Shown in pieces: positions 54,701-64,000 of a stretch of 64,000 nt of DNA; positions within the stretch are counted from its first letter, which is position 1; each line of letters opens with the position of its first letter. The translations under genes and the position numbers were made by a program. The notes under the pieces were generated by a model. It had not been told where the DNA came from, made no database searches, and saw only the letters and a list, made by a program, of their open reading frames with translations. This DNA is from Patagioenas fasciata (taxonomy: Eukaryota; Chordata; Aves; Columbiformes; Columbidae): the NCBI RefSeq assembly GCF_037038585.1, contig NC_092522.1:125904661-125968660 (forward strand), in the 5' to 3' direction.

Positions 54701-57700
54701 CAGCGGCCAGGCAGACAAGGGCAGTGGTGACCAGTGGTAACCAGTGGTGACCAGCGCTTGGCAGAGCTGCAGACCAACCCCAGGCAGCTCCGCCAGCAGC
54801 CGAGCATCTTCCCAAATCACAGGCAAATGCCGGTCCCACACCAAAGGAGCAGCTCGACCATTTGCTAACAAATACCCGGCGTTCATGTGCTCGCCGGCGG
54901 CAGCCAGGACGGGACCCCCGACACCGCCGCGGCAGCCAGGACGGGACCCCCCGACACCGCCGCGGCAGCCAGGACGGGACCCCCCGACACCGCCGCGGCA
55001 GCCAGGACGGGACCCCCCGACACCGCCGCGGCAGCCAGGACGGGACCCCCCGACACCGCCGCGGCAGCCAGTGCCCGCCTGCTACAGCCAAAAGGCCCCG
55101 TTTGAAACACCGCAGCAACGCGCCTGGTGTGGAAGCCCCGGGGAAGGCGTTTCCCACCAGCCCGTGACTCCTCGACACCAGGGTCACCCCTCACCCCAGC
55201 GCCCGCAGCAGCGTTTGGCACCGCTGCGATGGCCGCCCGGCAGAAACCCCTCACCGGTGCGAGACGTGCAGGAGTTTCCCACAGAGGAGCTCGAGAGAGC
55301 TCTTAAACTCGCCAAGGAGCAGCAGCAGCGTCCCCACGGCCAGAAAACCCCAGCGCCGGAGCACCCGGCAGAACCACCCTGGCACACGGGGGAGCCCGGA
55401 GCCGCCACGCCTCACCTGGGGTCTTGTCCAGCTCCTGCAGCATGGTGTAGATGCAGTGGTCGAAGAAGAGCTCCAGCACGCTGGCCGCCCGCCCCAGCAG
55501 CGTCCGGATGATGCTCCGCAGCTCCCGGCCCACCAGGCTGTACGGGTAGTCTGGGCCGGCACGGGGGCCGTGAGCAGCCCCGGTGCCGCGCAGGCTCAGC
55601 AGCCACCGCGGGCCGGTCACCCCGCACCAGGCACACCAGACCCAGCACCGGGGATGGGACACACGCACGAGGGGGGGGCTCTGGTTTCCCCACCGCCGCA
55701 CTGGCAGCGAGCGCGGACCAGCACGAAGGGGAAACCCGGGAGAACATCCCGGCCACACGAGTGGGGACACCCGCGCGCTGGTTCCCGACTCCCACAACAA
55801 CAGGTGCAGGTCTCAGGTCCCCACGGAGAAGGGGCGACTGGGGAAATCTCTGATGTGCCAGCTGTGCTCAGCCTCATTGCCTTGGTAGGCAAGGAAAGTC
55901 AATTATAGTGACACCAGACAGGCAAGAAATAATCCCCATTTTATTTGCTAAAAACCCACAATCTTGTGCCTTTTTTATGACCAAGTTCCCTGTGTGGAGA
56001 GACGGGGAAAAGCAAAGCCCAACGTCTCGGTTTGCCGGGAACGAGCCCGGACTGGGGACAGTTTGTCTCAGGGGAAACAGGGGACCTTGCCCCCTCCTGT
56101 CTGCGACTGTTCTGGTCCTGGTGGTCCCACCTTTCTAAAAACCGCGTATGCAGCGAGCTGCCCTTCAACCCGCGCCCTGAGACCCGCACAGGACAAACCG
56201 GCACAGAACACAGCGCCGAGCCCCTTCGGCTCCTCCCGTGGGACCTCGGGGGTCCCATCCAGCCCGACCGCACCCCGGGACGGCGGGTGGGCAGGGGTGT
56301 CCCGCGCTGCTCCCGCGCCCCGTCCCCCCGCAGCACTGACCGTGGGGGTGCTGGCTGAGCGCCGGGTCGCTCCGCGGCGCCTGCAGCTTGTAGTTGAGGT
56401 AACTGGCCAGGTCCTTCACCCAGACCGAGGGGTTCTCGGGGAACACGCTCTGGCTCTTCTCCAGCTCCTTCTGCAGATCCACCAGGTCCAGCTGCAAGTG
56501 ACAGCACAGACGTTTGATCTGGGGCGCACGGAACCGCTCAAAGAGCACTGAACAAAGAGTCACCTTCCGCTCCCAGGGGGCGCTGGGCACGGGGGAAGCG
56601 CCGCCCACCCCCACGGAAACCCACGTCCCCCACCCACAGACGCGGACGGGAGCACCGGCCTGGAAACAGCGCCTACTCTGGTACTGGAAATTTTCTTCCG
56701 ACTGGCCAAGGCTGCTCCCGCAGAGCAGCAGAACCCGCGGGGAACCGCGGCGCCCGGCGCCGGTGGGGCTGCCGAGACCCCAGAGCGGGGACGGCGGGAG
56801 GGCTGCGCGAATGGGCTTTTCCCCCCCGGAGCCCGGTTCCACCTTCCCGCAGGTGCCGGGACCGGCGGCTCCGCACAAACCACCGGCGCACCAGCACGGC
56901 AGGGCCAGCCCAGCACCGTCCGGCTGCGCCGGCACCGCCAGCCCCACACCGGGAATGCAGCCGCGGCCATCGAGAGCCACGCAGCCAACAACAGGCAAGT
57001 GATGGGCTGTGAGCGGTGAGCGTGGCCAGCGGCTCACGCCCTCTCACCCTCCTCCCCCGCGCCATCTGCCAAAAACGTGGTTACCGCGGGTGCTTCAGCT
57101 CGGTGACCGGTGGGCTGGCAGGGCCAGGCGCCCCAGCCGCCCTCAGGGCGCTCGGCAGATGCAGCGAGACTCTAAGTTTGCAGCCTGATGCCTCCGTACG
57201 TGCTGGATTTCAGTCACAGCACATTACTGAACCTGAGCTGGGTACCTTTTCCCACACGGTTGTTTTTGCAACCATTTTGAAAAGAAGAGTAAGAAAAAGC
57301 AGCTGCTGCAATGTCAAAAAACAACCAATGCTGTCAGCAAAGCCGACAGGGCACCAGGCGCACGGCGCCTGCGGCTGCCGAGCCGCGCGGAGCGGCCACC
57401 GGGCAGCACACCGGCCCCAGCCACCCTCCCCGAGGAACGTCTGTTCAGAACAGACACGTCCGTTGTGCTCCGTCTGTCCAACGTGGACTGCGGGATGCGC
57501 AGCACCGTGTGCCCAGCGGGGTGGGGCACCGCATGGGGCGGGGGGCGGCCCGGGCAGCCCCCCAGCGGACACGTCCCCTCAGAGAGTCAATGTGGGGCTC
57601 CGTGCTGAAACCCAGACTGCACTCAGACAGCGTAAGGATGGGTGGGATGGAGACAAACAAGTTCTACAGATTTGTCTGGAGCGCAGGAGCTGCAGAAACG

Positions 57701-58875
57701 GCTCCCAGGACCTCGCTGGTGCGACAGGGAGGAGGTTTCACCAAGGAGGCTTTCTCAAGATTCCTCTCGGGCAGCAGACAGGGAGGGGTGAAGAAAGAAA
57801 CCAGACGTTCCCTCCCAGCCACCTCCTGCCGTTCTGCTCCTGCCGACACCAGAAGCACAACCCCCAACCCCCAGCAGCAGCCGCGTCTCCCGGGCCAGCG
57901 CGGCACTTGCCAAAGCGCCAAGCACCGTCTGCTCCGCTCCCAGAGCCGCCCCGGGCTGCAGGCAGCGCGGCACAGGGCTCGTCCCCAGGCGGTACCGAGC
58001 CCGCGGGTGTCCTGGCACACGGGGCTGTGGCGTGAGACTGAACCTCGGCCTCCTCCCGAGGGGTCGCGAGCCCACGCGGTGACACCGAACCCACGCGGGG
58101 CACGGTGCTCCTGTGCCGCCGCCTCCGGCTGACGAGATGGCAGCCCCGGGGCAGCCGGTGCGGCCCGGCACTCACGGCTCTCAGCGCTTCCTCCAGCGAG
58201 CGGCATTTCCCCGGCTTGGCTCCGGCGTCGTTCGCTGGTGGCTTCTTGGTGCCTTTCCCCGCGTGCTGCCGGCGCTGCGGCGGCTCCGGGGCCGGGGGCA
58301 CCTGCTCCTTGTTCTGCTTCTTCAGCGCCTTCTCGAAGCCCAGCTCGAAGATGGTGTCGGAGGTGGCGATGGGGGCTGCAACGGGGAAGGACAGGAAGTG
58401 GCTGAGGACCCCCGGAGCACCGGCTGCACCGACCCGCGGGGCCCGGGGACGCACCCGGCCCACCCTGGCTGGGGACGGAGACGGGGACAGAGACGGGTCC
58501 GTCCCGGAACGCAGCCGCCGCGAACCCCCGGTCCCGCCAGCCCGGCCCGCGCAGGGCACAGCCCCCCGGCTCGCAGCCACGCGTGCGGGACCGACCGCCC
58601 AGCCCAGCAAACCTCCCCGGCCCCGCACAGCCGGTCCCGCACAGCCGGTCCCGCACAGCCGGCCCCGCACAGCCGGCCCCGCACAGCCGGCCCCGCGGCG
58701 CGGTGACAGCCGGCGCGGCCCCGCCGCACTCACCGGCCATGGGCAGCCCAGCGCGGCCGGCGTTGGCCTCTCCCAGGGCGCGGCGGCTGCCGGTGCCGCC
58801 CGCGGGCCGCCGGCCCTTGCGCACCACCTCCCAGCGGCCGCCGCCGCCCGACAGCGCGCCCGGAGCCGCCGCCAT
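48754..58875 (-). CDS. TMEM214: TMEM214, ER membrane protein
   Basis: Seventeen coding exons on the minus strand: 58875-58734, 58375-58176, 56491-56341, 55550-55416, 54264-54182, 53698-53593, 52923-52842, 52617-52516, 52437-52296, 52195-52104, 52015-51967, 51503-51390, 51025-50908, 50483-50387, 50132-49964, 49638-49487 and 48880-48754. They give 686 residues (human 689). TMEM214 anchors procaspase-4 at the ER and mediates ER-stress apoptosis. Conserved stretches include RWEVVRKGRRP, SVWVKDLASYLNYKLQAP, LELFFDHCIYTMLQELDKTP, RPAKCLTVLWALGQAGFADL, GFGMIGPKDFFPLLDF, HTYFPSFLSRATPSCPP and VWRQLYTKHLSQS. The membrane helix is RLLLVLLVFAAGFLLHD, with further hydrophobic stretches towards the C-terminus. 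The end HNTTVAVTNWALAAISGH matches human. The Gly/Ala/Arg-rich N-terminus is diverged. The order next to AGBL5 is the same as in human. Confidence 0.97.
52662..52732. repeat. CACACGCACACC 12-mer array
   Basis: Six copies in a TMEM214 intron. Confidence 0.9.
54901..55075. repeat. 33-bp minisatellite, about 5.5 copies
   Basis: CAGCCAGGACGGGACCCCCC starts at 54901, 54933, 54966, 54999 and 55032, with a last partial copy at 55065. The copies are nearly identical. It lies in the TMEM214 intron between the exons at 55416 and 54264. Confidence 0.95.
58620..58695. repeat. GCACAGCCGGTCCC 14-mer array at the TMEM214 exon 1 border
   Basis: Five copies directly after the exon 1 donor. Confidence 0.85.
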
Positions 58876-59122
58876 CGCGCCGAGCGGGGAGCGGGAGGCG
58901 GCGCCGCGCCCGCCCATTGGTGCGGCCGCGCACACGCGCCCCGCGCGGCGGCTGCCACGTCTGCGCCCCGCCCCGCCACGTGACCGGGCATCGCAGGCCC
59001 GGCTGGGGCGTGGCCAATGCGCCCCGCCCCCCGGGAAGGCCCCGCCTTCTCCCGGAGCCCCGGGCGCCGCACAACCCAGGGTAGGGCGGAGGGAAGGGCG
59101 GGGCCTGCAGAGCAGGGCGTGG
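58876..59122. promoter_or_regulatory. TMEM214 CpG-island promoter
   Basis: CpG-rich with CCGCCCATTGG (reverse CCAAT) at about 58909-58919 and CCAATGCGCCCCGCCCC at about 59012. It is shared with the upstream edge of the first U1 unit. Confidence 0.5.
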
Positions 59123-59124
59123 CC

Positions 59125-59297
59125 ATGCAGATCAGTCCCCGCGCGGGCCGCCGGGAGCTTCCGCGTCACGACATCGCCGCCGCGAGTGTGCGCGACTGTT
59201 GTGTGAGCGCTGAGCGGAGGCAACTGACCGTGGGGCACGAGGCGCTGCGTGGGTGTATGGGGGGTACGGATGCGGCGCGGGGTGTCCGTGTGCTGGG
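59125..59297 (+). promoter_or_regulatory. U1 copy 1 promoter: DSE and PSE
   Basis: ATGCAGAT, one base from the octamer ATGCAAAT, lies at 59125-59132 (-217) right after GGGCGTGGCC. The proximal sequence element candidate GGTGTCCGTGTGCTGGG lies at 59281-59297 (-61 to -45). There is no TATA box, as expected for RNA polymerase II snRNA genes. Confidence 0.75.
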
Positions 59298-59341
59298 GGT
59301 GTGCGGGGCGGCGTGGGGCGGCGCGGGCGCGGGTGTGAGGC

Positions 59342-59505
59342 ATACTTACCTGGCAGGGGAGACACCATGATCAAGCAGGTGGTTTTCCCAGGGCGAGGCT
59401 CATCCCTTGCACTCCGGGTGTGCTGACCCCTGCGATTTCCCCAAATGCGGGAAACTCGACTGCATAATTTGTGGTAGTGGGGGACTGCGTTCGCGCTCTC
59501 CCCTG
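59342..59505 (+). ncRNA. RNU1: U1 small nuclear RNA (copy 1)
   Basis: A full-length 164-nt U1 RNA. The 5' end ATACTTACCTG pairs with 5' splice sites. Stem-loop I, stem-loop II, stem-loop III (GCGATTTCCCCAAATGCGGG), the Sm site AATTTGTGG and the terminal stem-loop ending CGCGCTCTCCCCTG are all present. Compared with human U1 as I recall it, loop I reads GATCAAGCAG instead of GATCACGAAG, and loop II begins CTTGCAC instead of ATTGCAC. A 3' box follows. All four copies in the window are identical by eye. Confidence 0.97.
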
Positions 59506-59513
59506 GCTTCAAT

Positions 59514-59529
59514 GGTTAAAAGCAGAGCT
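59514..59529 (+). terminator. 3' box of U1 copy 1
   Basis: GGTTAAAAGCAGAGCT, 9 bases after the RNA end, fits the snRNA 3'-end consensus GTTT-N0-3-AAA-RR-NN-AGA. Confidence 0.8.
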
Positions 59530-60387
59530 CAGATGACTACAAACCGCGCTTGCACATCTGTGCGTTCACAAATCACCCCATTCTAGCAGAGCGGGTGCGT
59601 GGGTATCCCGCGAGTCCCCGATCGGCGGTGCTGCAGCCGTGCCGGAGCCACCGCGTCCCCAACCACACAGGCAGCTCCTTTCCGTGCTGATTTCCACTTG
59701 GCTCCTTCCGTGGGTTTGAGATCACGGGAACCCGTTCCCACCGGTAAACCCGGGCCCCGTGTCGCCGCAGCGACCTGAACCAGCGGAGCCCCACAGCGAG
59801 AGAACGAAATCAGAAACCCCCAAGCCAGACGTAGCAAGACCAGGTCTAATGTAACAAACCTGAGAGAGAAGCAGCAGCTGTGCGGGCCCTGGACACGAGG
59901 CGAAGCGGGGCGGCCGTGGCGGGCGAGCTGGGCGAGCGCGGTGTTCCCTGAATGAAGAGCCGCGTGACCTTTGCTGGGCAGCAGCACAAAGCGACAACGG
60001 GCACGGTCAATAAACCGGGTCAAGGAGCGACACCGGGGGCACCGGAGACCCCTGACGGACTCGATGCCGAAGAGGGACTGCCGGCACAGGGCGGGGCTGT
60101 GGAAATAACTTGAGTGGGATGCATTGACTACGCGTGGAAACGAAGGAATACGCAGTAGGTGCACGGAATAAACACCAAGAAGTGCGAACCGCGCACAGCC
60201 GGTCGGAGAGCGATCCTGGGAGCGGGCGGCGCGCGGCGGAAGCGCTGCTCCTCGCTCCTCGCAAACCGCCCTTGGCCCCCTGTCCGCGGCCGTTTTCCGG
60301 GACACGGCCCCTTACGGACACTCCACGGCACACCCGACCCAACAACACCGAACACCGCACTAACAACGGCCACAACGTAACAGAAAC
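59530..60387. other. Spacer between convergent U1 copies 1 and 2
   Basis: About 860 bases, less GC-rich than the rest. A minus-strand reading frame of 240 codons (60305-59583) runs across it but has no recognised homology. I see no RNA gene here. Confidence 0.4.
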
Positions 60388-60400
60388 CTGCTTTTAACCA
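60388..60400 (-). terminator. 3' box of U1 copy 2
   Basis: Minus strand GGTTAAAAGCAGG, 7 bases after the RNA end. Confidence 0.8.
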
Positions 60401-60407
60401 CGCTTGC

Positions 60408-60571
60408 CAGGGGAGAGCGCGAACGCAGTCCCCCACTACCACAAATTATGCAGTCGAGTTTCCCGCATTTGGGGAAATCGCAGGGGTCAGCACACCCGGA
60501 GTGCAAGGGATGAGCCTCGCCCTGGGAAAACCACCTGCTTGATCATGGTGTCTCCCCTGCCAGGTAAGTAT
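60408..60571 (-). ncRNA. RNU1: U1 small nuclear RNA (copy 2)
   Basis: A full 164-nt U1 gene on the minus strand, with the same sequence as copy 1 including both loop changes. It faces copy 1 tail-to-tail across about 900 bases and is head-to-head with copy 3. Promoter elements and a 3' box are present. Confidence 0.97.
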
Positions 60572-60615
60572 GCCCCACACCCGCGCCCGCGCCGCCCCAC
60601 GCCGCCCCGCACACC

Positions 60616-60786
60616 CCCAGCACACGGACACCCCGCGACGACACCCGCGCACGCCCCACGCCACGCCCCGGACCGCGCCCCGCGTCTCGCCCGCACGCGG
60701 CGCCCACGCGGCGCTCCCCACGCCCGCGACTGCCGTGGTCGTGGCTCGAGGAGCTCCCGTCATGCCGCGCGGGGACTGATCTGCAT
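60616..60786 (-). promoter_or_regulatory. U1 copy 2 promoter: PSE and DSE
   Basis: On the minus strand, ATGCAGAT is at 60786-60779 (-215) and GGTGTCCGTGTGCTGGG at 60632-60616 (-61 to -45). A second ATGCAG with a GC box lies at about 60850-60870. Confidence 0.75.
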
Positions 60787-61966
60787 GGCCACGCCCTACG
60801 CGCAAGGCCCCGCCCCTGCTCCTTCGAAACGGCTCTGCCGCCAGCGGCGCGAGCTGCATGGCCCCGCCCGTGCGCGTTCCCGGTTCGAGGTTCCCGGGCC
60901 GCTTCCCGGCTCGCTGCCTCTCCTCGTGCCCCGCGGTGCCGCTGTCACCGGCCCCAGCCGCACCCTCGGGCCTCCCGGGGACCCGTCCCGCAGCTCCGGG
61001 TGCGGTGCCGCGGCAGCCCCCGGGTCGGTGCTGCGTTGAGCTCCGCTCCGGCCGCCGTCCTGGCTCCTGGCCGTGGCCGCCCCTACGGCTTTGGCCCCTC
61101 GGTCCCGGCCGTGCTCAGCACCGCCCTGCGCTGGCCGGGGGTCAGCCGGCGTCCATCTGTCCTTGTCCCCGGGCTCCCACCGCGGAGCTGACACTCCCCA
61201 GAGGCCTCACAGGTGCCGGTGCCGCTGTCGGGCTCGGCTGCTCCTGCGCTGGGGGCAGCTGCGTGTGGCACGGGGTGACCTTTGCCTTTCTGTGCCCGCA
61301 GGCTCCCCTGCCACCACCGTGACCGAGCACAGGTCACTGACCGTGGTTTGTGACAATCCTGCCAGCTGCTGCCACACAGCCGGTGCATCCCACGGGGGCT
61401 GGGGACTCCCCCGTGTCCTGGATGCTGCTGATGTGTCCCCTGCTCTGATCCCTGGCCAGGGGCATTGTCCCTTGCTCCAGCTTTTGCTTGGGCACTGGGA
61501 CCCCAAAGCCCGGGGTGATGCAGGTGTCCAGTGCCTCTGCCTCTGCCACTCCTGTGCCACCAGGTCCCCTGTGTACAGATCCCTTCTCGTGGTCTATGTC
61601 ACCTCGGGCAACTCAGCTCCCACGGGGCTGCACCTGGCCCAGCCTTGTCTCAAGGGCTTGCTCATGGCTGCTCCCCCCATCACCCGTCCTGCTGACCCCT
61701 CCGCGCACCTCCCGCGGTGCCCGACCATGGCAGCGCCTCCCGCCCGCCCCGTGGGGCTCCCGGCGCTGTGGCCGGTGCTGGAGACGTGACAGTGACGCTG
61801 TCAGGACTGTCGCGGACGCGGCGGGCACGGGTGGACGGGCGAGCGCTCCGCGCCGCCGCCTGGTGGCGCTGCCTTGCGGGCGGGGGCGGGGCCATGCAGC
61901 TCGCGCCGCTGGCGGCAGAGCCGTTTGGAAGCGGCAGGGGCGGGGCCTTGCGCGTAGGGCGTGGCC
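60787..61966. other. Spacer between divergent U1 copies 2 and 3
   Basis: The outer about 90 bases on each side (60787-60875 and 61880-61966) are inverted copies of each other: AAGGCCCCGCCCCTGC, TCGAAACGGCTCTGCCGCC and GCGAGCTGCATGGCCCCGCC on one side, their complements on the other. The middle about 1 kb is unique and has no gene that I recognise. Confidence 0.6.
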
Positions 61967-62137
61967 ATGCAGATCAGTCCCCGCGCGGCATGACGGGAGC
62001 TCCCCGCGCCACGACCACGGCAGTCACGGGCGTGGGGAGCGCTTCGTGGGCGCCGCGTGCGGGCGAGACGCGGGGCGCGGTCCGGGGCGTGGCGTGGGGC
62101 GTGCGCGGGTGTCGTCGCGGGGTGTCCGTGTGCTGGG
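61967..62137 (+). promoter_or_regulatory. U1 copy 3 promoter: DSE and PSE
   Basis: ATGCAGAT at 61967-61974 (-215) after GGGCGTGGCC; GGTGTCCGTGTGCTGGG at 62121-62137 (-61 to -45). Confidence 0.75.
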
Positions 62138-62181
62138 GGTGTGCGGGGCGGCGTGGGGCGGCGCGGGCGCGGGTGTGGGGC

Positions 62182-62345
62182 ATACTTACCTGGCAGGGGA
62201 GACACCATGATCAAGCAGGTGGTTTTCCCAGGGCGAGGCTCATCCCTTGCACTCCGGGTGTGCTGACCCCTGCGATTTCCCCAAATGCGGGAAACTCGAC
62301 TGCATAATTTGTGGTAGTGGGGGACTGCGTTCGCGCTCTCCCCTG
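62182..62345 (+). ncRNA. RNU1: U1 small nuclear RNA (copy 3)
   Basis: A full 164-nt U1 gene, identical by eye to copies 1, 2 and 4. It is head-to-head with copy 2 and tail-to-tail with copy 4 across 459 bases. The 3' box GGTTAACGACAGAGCT (62354-62369) is the most diverged of the four. Confidence 0.97.
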
Positions 62346-62353
62346 GCAAGCGT

Positions 62354-62369
62354 GGTTAACGACAGAGCT
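62354..62369 (+). terminator. 3' box of U1 copy 3
   Basis: GGTTAACGACAGAGCT. The A-run is interrupted by C compared with the other copies. Confidence 0.7.
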
Positions 62370-62780
62370 AAAAAATGATGGAGCTTCTGGGGTTGCTGCT
62401 CTTGAGGGCGTCCTTGCCCAGCCCCCGTCGGGTGCCGTTTCTCTGCGCGGTGTGGGAGCCCGGTCTCTCGCTGGAAGGAAAGGCGGGAGCCGTGCGAAGC
62501 GCGCGGCCCGTCGTGTCCGCGAGCACGTCCCGTCCCGGGCACGGGCAGCGGTGCCCTCAGGAGCCGGGGACGGTGTCTCCGCGTGCACGACGGGAACTAC
62601 CGCGAGTGAGCGGCGGCGGGCACGCGAAGGCTCCGCCGTGTGTGAGAGCGGCCCGCGCGGGTCCGGCCGCCACGGCCACAGCACCCGGCTGGAGGAACCC
62701 GCCGCGACCCCCACTCCCAAGCAGAGCCTCACCAGGAAACCTCCTCACAAACTCCTCAACGACTCTCCCGGTGAGCATCA

Positions 62781-62797
62781 AGTCTGTTTTTAACCAC
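62781..62797 (-). terminator. 3' box of U1 copy 4
   Basis: Minus strand GTGGTTAAAAACAGACT, just after the RNA end; a good consensus match. Confidence 0.8.
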
Positions 62798-62804
62798 GCA
62801 AAGC

Positions 62805-62968
62805 CAGGGGAGAGCGCGAACGCAGTCCCCCACTACCACAAATTATGCAGTCGAGTTTCCCGCATTTGGGGAAATCGCAGGGGTCAGCACACCCGGAGTG
62901 CAAGGGATGAGCCTCGCCCTGGGAAAACCACCTGCTTGATCATGGTGTCTCCCCTGCCAGGTAAGTAT
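62805..62968 (-). ncRNA. RNU1: U1 small nuclear RNA (copy 4)
   Basis: A full 164-nt U1 gene on the minus strand with the same sequence as the others. Its upstream region matches that of copy 1, sharing CAACTGACCGTGGGGC and GCGAGGCGCTGCGTGGG, rather than those of copies 2 and 3. Confidence 0.97.
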
Positions 62969-63012
62969 GCCCCATACCCGCGCCCGCGCCGCCCCACGCC
63001 GCCCCGCACACC

Positions 63013-63185
63013 CCCAGCACACGGACACCCCGCGCCGCACCCGTACCCCCCCACACACCCACGCAGCGCCTCGCGCCCCACGGTCAGTTGCCTCCGCTCA
63101 GCGCCCACGCAGGAGATGCGCAGACTCGCGGCGGCGTTGTCGTGAACGGGAGCTCCCGGCGGCCCGTGCGGGGACTGATCTGCAT
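63013..63185 (-). promoter_or_regulatory. U1 copy 4 promoter: PSE and DSE
   Basis: On the minus strand, ATGCAGAT at 63185-63178 (-217) and GGTGTCCGTGTGCTGGG at 63029-63013 (-61 to -45). Confidence 0.75.
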
Positions 63186-63274
63186 GGCCACGCCCCCCTC
63201 AGCGCCCCACCCTGGCGGCCCCGGCGCACGGGGGGATCCCCGCTGGGCCGAGCCCGGATCGCGGCGCCGCTGTC

Positions 63275-63365
63275 TCGGGGGGCTCCCGCTGTCTCGGGGG
63301 GCTCCCGCTGTCCCGGGGGCTCCCGCTGTCCCGGGGGGTTCCCGCTGTCCCGGGGGTTCCGGCTG
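63275..63365. repeat. GGGGCTCCCGCTGTCTC 17-mer array
   Basis: About five copies of a 17-18-base unit (GGGGGCTCCCGCTGTCCC). Sequence from 63190 to 64000 shows no gene. Confidence 0.85.
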
Positions 63366-63749
63366 CCCCGCCTGTGGAGCAGCAGCGGCCTCGGCTCCCC
63401 ATGGGCCGCCCCGCGACCCGGCGGGGCACCGGCTGTGTCCCCGCGGGGAGGCCTCGGCTTGGGGCCACCGCTGCCGGGAGCACCCGGGCGGGGGGACCCG
63501 CCCCCCAGCCCCGTTCGCGCCCGGCTGCCGCACCCGCCCAGGCCGGGGCCACGGGAACCCCCCGCCCGCCCCGGCAGCAGCGGCGGGTGTTTGAACGCAG
63601 CCCGTCCGGGCAGGGTAACGGCAGCCGCCCTCTCCTCCCGCTCCCCCGGAGCTGGGGACACGCTCGGCCGGGAAACTCAGACAGCCCAGGCTGATCCCTG
63701 CTGGGGCAGCACCCGCCACTGCAGAGCAGGGCAGGGGAACGCTGCAGAG

Positions 63750-63945
63750 CAGGAGGACACCCCTATCTGGGACACCCCCTGCCCGGGACACCCCTATCTG
63801 GGACACCCCCTGCCCGGGACACCCCTATCTGGGACACCCCCTGCCCGGGACTCCCCTATCTGGGACACCCCCTGCCCGGGACACCCCCTATCTGGGACAC
63901 CCCCTGCCCGGGACACCCCCTATCTGGGACACCCCCTGCCCATTG
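63750..63945. repeat. 32-bp minisatellite, six copies
   Basis: Repeats of ACACCCCCTGCCCGGGACAC followed by CCCTATCTGGG, nearly identical, close to the window end. Confidence 0.93.
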
Positions 63946-64000
63946 CAGGAGCAGCCCTGGCCCTCCCCCTGCTGCAGGGTCGGGGTGCTGGGCTGTCCCA

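Noticed and set aside
59583-60305. 240-codon minus-strand frame between U1 copies 1 and 2
   Set aside because: No recognised domain, no splice or poly(A) support, and it ends near a 3' box. Probably chance.
60870-60900. GGTTCGAGG resembling a tRNA T-loop near U1 copy 2
   Set aside because: No acceptor stem, D-loop or anticodon arm can be drawn around it.

Overview
This is vertebrate nuclear DNA, most likely from a bird. It is very GC-rich and gene-dense, with short introns and many minisatellites. The only interspersed repeats I recognise are CR1 LINE tails, whose ends resemble the usual CR1 terminus, which points to a sauropsid. Proteins are close to human ones over whole exons. Gene content and order match the human 2p23.3 block read backwards: SLC5A6, TCF23, PREB, CGREF1, KHK, EMILIN1, OST4, AGBL5, TMEM214.

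Layout. 1-1184 holds the last six coding exons of the vitamin transporter SLC5A6 (+). 2.3-3.2 kb holds the two 3' exons of the bHLH gene TCF23 (-). 5.2-7.4 kb is complete PREB/SEC12 (+, 9 exons, 416 aa). 8.8-10.4 kb is complete CGREF1 (+, 288 aa). 10.7-13.4 kb is complete ketohexokinase KHK (-, 310 aa) with both alternative third exons. 15.5-21.7 kb is a complete cGMP-dependent protein kinase (+, about 657 aa) that is neither PRKG1 nor PRKG2 and has no counterpart at this position in the human block as I know it. 22.1-29.9 kb is EMILIN1 (-, 957 aa), head-to-head with the 37-codon OST4 gene (31.87 kb, +). 35.3-47.6 kb is the deglutamylase AGBL5 (-, 740 aa in a short form). 48.75-58.9 kb is TMEM214 (-, 17 exons, 686 aa). 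59.3-63.2 kb is a cluster of four U1 snRNA genes, identical by eye, in alternating orientation. Each has an octamer-like distal element, a PSE and a 3' box. The last 0.8 kb holds only short tandem repeats.

Gene models were built by hand from splice sites and remembered homologues. For PREB, CGREF1, KHK, EMILIN1, OST4, AGBL5 (short form) and TMEM214 the exon lengths add to a multiple of three. The kinase model also closes in frame, but one donor in it is weak. The TCF23 first exon and the long AGBL5 C-terminus were not found.

The genes are not one pathway. PREB, OST4 and TMEM214 work in the endoplasmic reticulum, EMILIN1 is extracellular matrix, KHK is fructose metabolism, AGBL5 edits tubulin, and the U1 genes feed splicing. 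The two most unusual items are the third PKG-type kinase and the palindromic U1 cluster, whose RNAs differ from human U1 in both protein-binding loops.
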